Positions 5,609 through 6,761 of a stretch of DNA of 6,761 nt are shown here, piece by piece. The notes beneath the pieces were generated by a model. That model saw nothing but the letters and a program-made list of their open reading frames with translations, had not been told where the DNA came from and ran no database searches. Position 1 is the first letter of the stretch; each line of letters opens with the position of its first letter. Made by a program: the position numbers and the translations under genes. Location of the stretch: contig NZ_JAQIVI010000671.1 of the NCBI RefSeq assembly GCF_028618695.1, forward strand, positions 1 to 6,761, written 5' to 3'. This DNA comes from Natrinema soli (lineage in GTDB: Archaea; Halobacteriota; Halobacteria; Halobacteriales; Natrialbaceae).

Positions 5609-5704
5609 GCGGAGACGTACGACGACCGGGGCCTTGGGCGTTGCTCATGCGAAACGGCCCGTCTCACCGGAGAGCCCCCTCGTCCAACGGCCGACGCCGA
5701 TCGA

Positions 5705-6761
5705 TCACTCCGCAGGGACCGGAACTTCGTCCTCGAACAACTGCGCCAGCAGTCGCTGCTGACCGATTCGCAGGTGTCTGTTCACCGTCGGCTGCGTCAC
5801 CGCGAGTAGCTCGGCGATCTCCTCGCCGGTGCTCTCGCGGGGCCACTCGAAGAAGCCGGCGAAGTAGGCCGTGCGAAGCACCTCGAGTTGGCGGTCGGTC
5901 AGCGCGTCGAACAGCGACGTGACGAGTTCACTTCGCGTTCCCATCGATCGCTCGACGTGCCGGCGGGATCGGAGCTCGACGGTCGGATACCCCTCGCGGA
6001 GCATCTCGACGAACTCGCGGACGTCGGTACCCGTCGAGACGTCGACGGTGATCTCGGTCCCCGTCGCGTCGGCGTGCATCGACCGCGGACTGCCGCCGTG
6101 ACGGACCAGCCGCGAGGCGATGACCTCGCAGGTGGCGGTCGCCTCGAACCGGCAGTCGCCGTCGGCCTCGCTGATGAGCCGGGAGTCCGTGACCGAGACG
6201 AGATCGTCGAGGACCTCGCGAACGTCGTCGGGAGAGGCACCGCTGGTCTCGAAGAACAGCAGCGTCTCGTCGCCGGAGTGCGTCCCCAGACCCGCGTACT
6301 CGACCCGAGCACCCGTCTTCGCCGCGATCCGAGGCAGCAGGTCCTCCGAGCCCTCGATCCGGAGCGTCAGCTCGAGTAGTGTTTCGGCGTGCAGCGCCTC
6401 CCGCGTTTTGGCGGCGGTGATCGCGTTCGCGATCCCCTCGCCGAGTTCCGTCATGACCGTCCGCTCGAGGTCGCCGAACGCGTCCGGTTCGTCGGCGTAG
6501 ACCGTGAGGACGCCGTAGGAGTACTCCGCGTGCGAGAGGGGGACGCTGATGACCGACTGGAACCCTCGGTCGACGGCCAGTCGCCGCCAGGGGTCGTCTT
6601 GCAGTCCCTCGACGACGTTGGAGACGACCGTCGGCGTCTCGGTCTGGGCGGTCCGGACGGCCGGCTCGACGGACGCGTCGCCTCCGAGGGAGACGTCGTC
6701 GAGATACTCCTGACCGGTACCCGCCCAGGCCCGGGGCTCGAGTCGGGTGCCGCCGGCGTCG
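5705..6761 (-). CDS. HTH-10 (bacterio-opsin activator type) regulator, 5' end outside window
   Basis: The reading frame is open from the right edge, so the first part of the gene is missing and the ATG at 6454 is internal. The 351 visible residues comprise: the C-terminal part of a GAF domain (about 1-115; TPTVVSNVVEG, FQSVISVPLS, YSYGVLTVYAD, DLERTVMTELGEGIANAI); a middle region (about 122-275; LLELTLRIEGSEDLLPRIAA, ...SPRSMHADATGTEITVDVS...VEMLREGYP) matching the BAT/GAF-associated domain of bacterio-opsin activators; and an HTH-10 DNA-binding domain (about 287-345; LTDRQLEVLRTAYFAGFFEWPR, then GEEIAELLAVTQPTVNRHLR as the recognition helices). Such proteins sense a signal by PAS or GAF domains and control transcription in haloarchaea; the ligand and targets here are unknown. 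A PAS or response-regulator domain may lie upstream, outside the window. It may be co-transcribed with the CPBP protease. Confidence 0.93.
   Translation of the reverse strand, partial: DAGGTRLEPRAWAGTGQEYLDDVSLGGDASVEPAVRTAQTETPTVVSNVVEGLQDDPWRRLAVDRGFQSVISVPLSHAEYSYGVLTVYADEPDAFGDLERTVMTELGEGIANAITAAKTREALHAETLLELTLRIEGSEDLLPRIAAKTGARVEYAGLGTHSGDETLLFFETSGASPDDVREVLDDLVSVTDSRLISEADGDCRFEATATCEVIASRLVRHGGSPRSMHADATGTEITVDVSTGTDVREFVEMLREGYPTVELRSRRHVERSMGTRSELVTSLFDALTDRQLEVLRTAYFAGFFEWPRESTGEEIAELLAVTQPTVNRHLRIGQQRLLAQLFEDEVPVPAE

Noticed and set aside
3900..5648. A 582-codon minus-strand open frame across hjc and the CPBP gene
   Set aside because: It is a shadow frame of two well-supported genes on the same strand; its product is arginine- and proline-rich with no domain, as expected for an out-of-frame reading of GC-rich DNA.
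5888..6379. A 163-codon plus-strand frame opposite the HTH-10 gene
   Set aside because: It is antisense to a clear BAT/HTH-10 region and resembles no family.
5705..6454. Taking the ATG at 6454 as the start of the regulator
   Set aside because: The frame stays open for 102 more codons to the window edge and those codons encode GAF-domain sequence, so this ATG is internal.

Overview
The window looks like chromosomal DNA from a haloarchaeon (class Halobacteria; a Natrialbales-type genome such as Natrinema or Haloterrigena is my guess, not shown). The signs are high GC with strongly G/C-ending codons, acidic proteins, start codons about 25-30 bases from TATA-like elements with no leader, and archaeal or haloarchaeal families: primase large subunit, the archaeal Holliday junction resolvase Hjc, an HTH-10 (bacterio-opsin activator type) regulator and a SWIM zinc-finger protein.

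Layout. 1-216 (minus) is the N-terminal end of an alpha/beta hydrolase that runs off the left edge. A divergent intergenic region with two promoters follows, then priL (plus, 480-1571). Convergent to priL are two small minus-strand membrane-protein genes (1649-2035 and 2078-2350), each with two predicted helices and a charged tail. They share a 9-base promoter-like element. 2547-3170 (plus) is a SWIM-type zinc protein, divergent from them. 3277-3543 (plus) is a short ORF whose first half has good coding character and whose second half degrades into an AT-rich island. The island (about 3430-3950; 46% GC by hand count over 3541-3900, against 68% in a sample line of hjc) carries a zinc-ribbon/TM2-domain membrane protein (minus, 3498-3890). 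After about 280 bases without a convincing gene come three minus-strand genes: hjc (4175-4699), a CPBP-family intramembrane protease (4799-5608), and an HTH-10 regulator with a GAF and a BAT-type sensor region (5705 to beyond 6761).

Function. Two genes belong to DNA replication and repair: priL (primer synthesis) and hjc (Holliday junction cleavage). The regulator and the CPBP protease lie in the same direction with a 96-base gap and no obvious promoter between them, so they may be co-transcribed. hjc has its own strong leaderless promoter. The remaining genes are small membrane or zinc-binding proteins of unknown role. I found no tRNA, rRNA, CRISPR array or complete insertion sequence. The most unusual part is the AT-rich TM2 island next to a probable gene remnant. 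I see no clear evidence of a wholly new multi-gene system.
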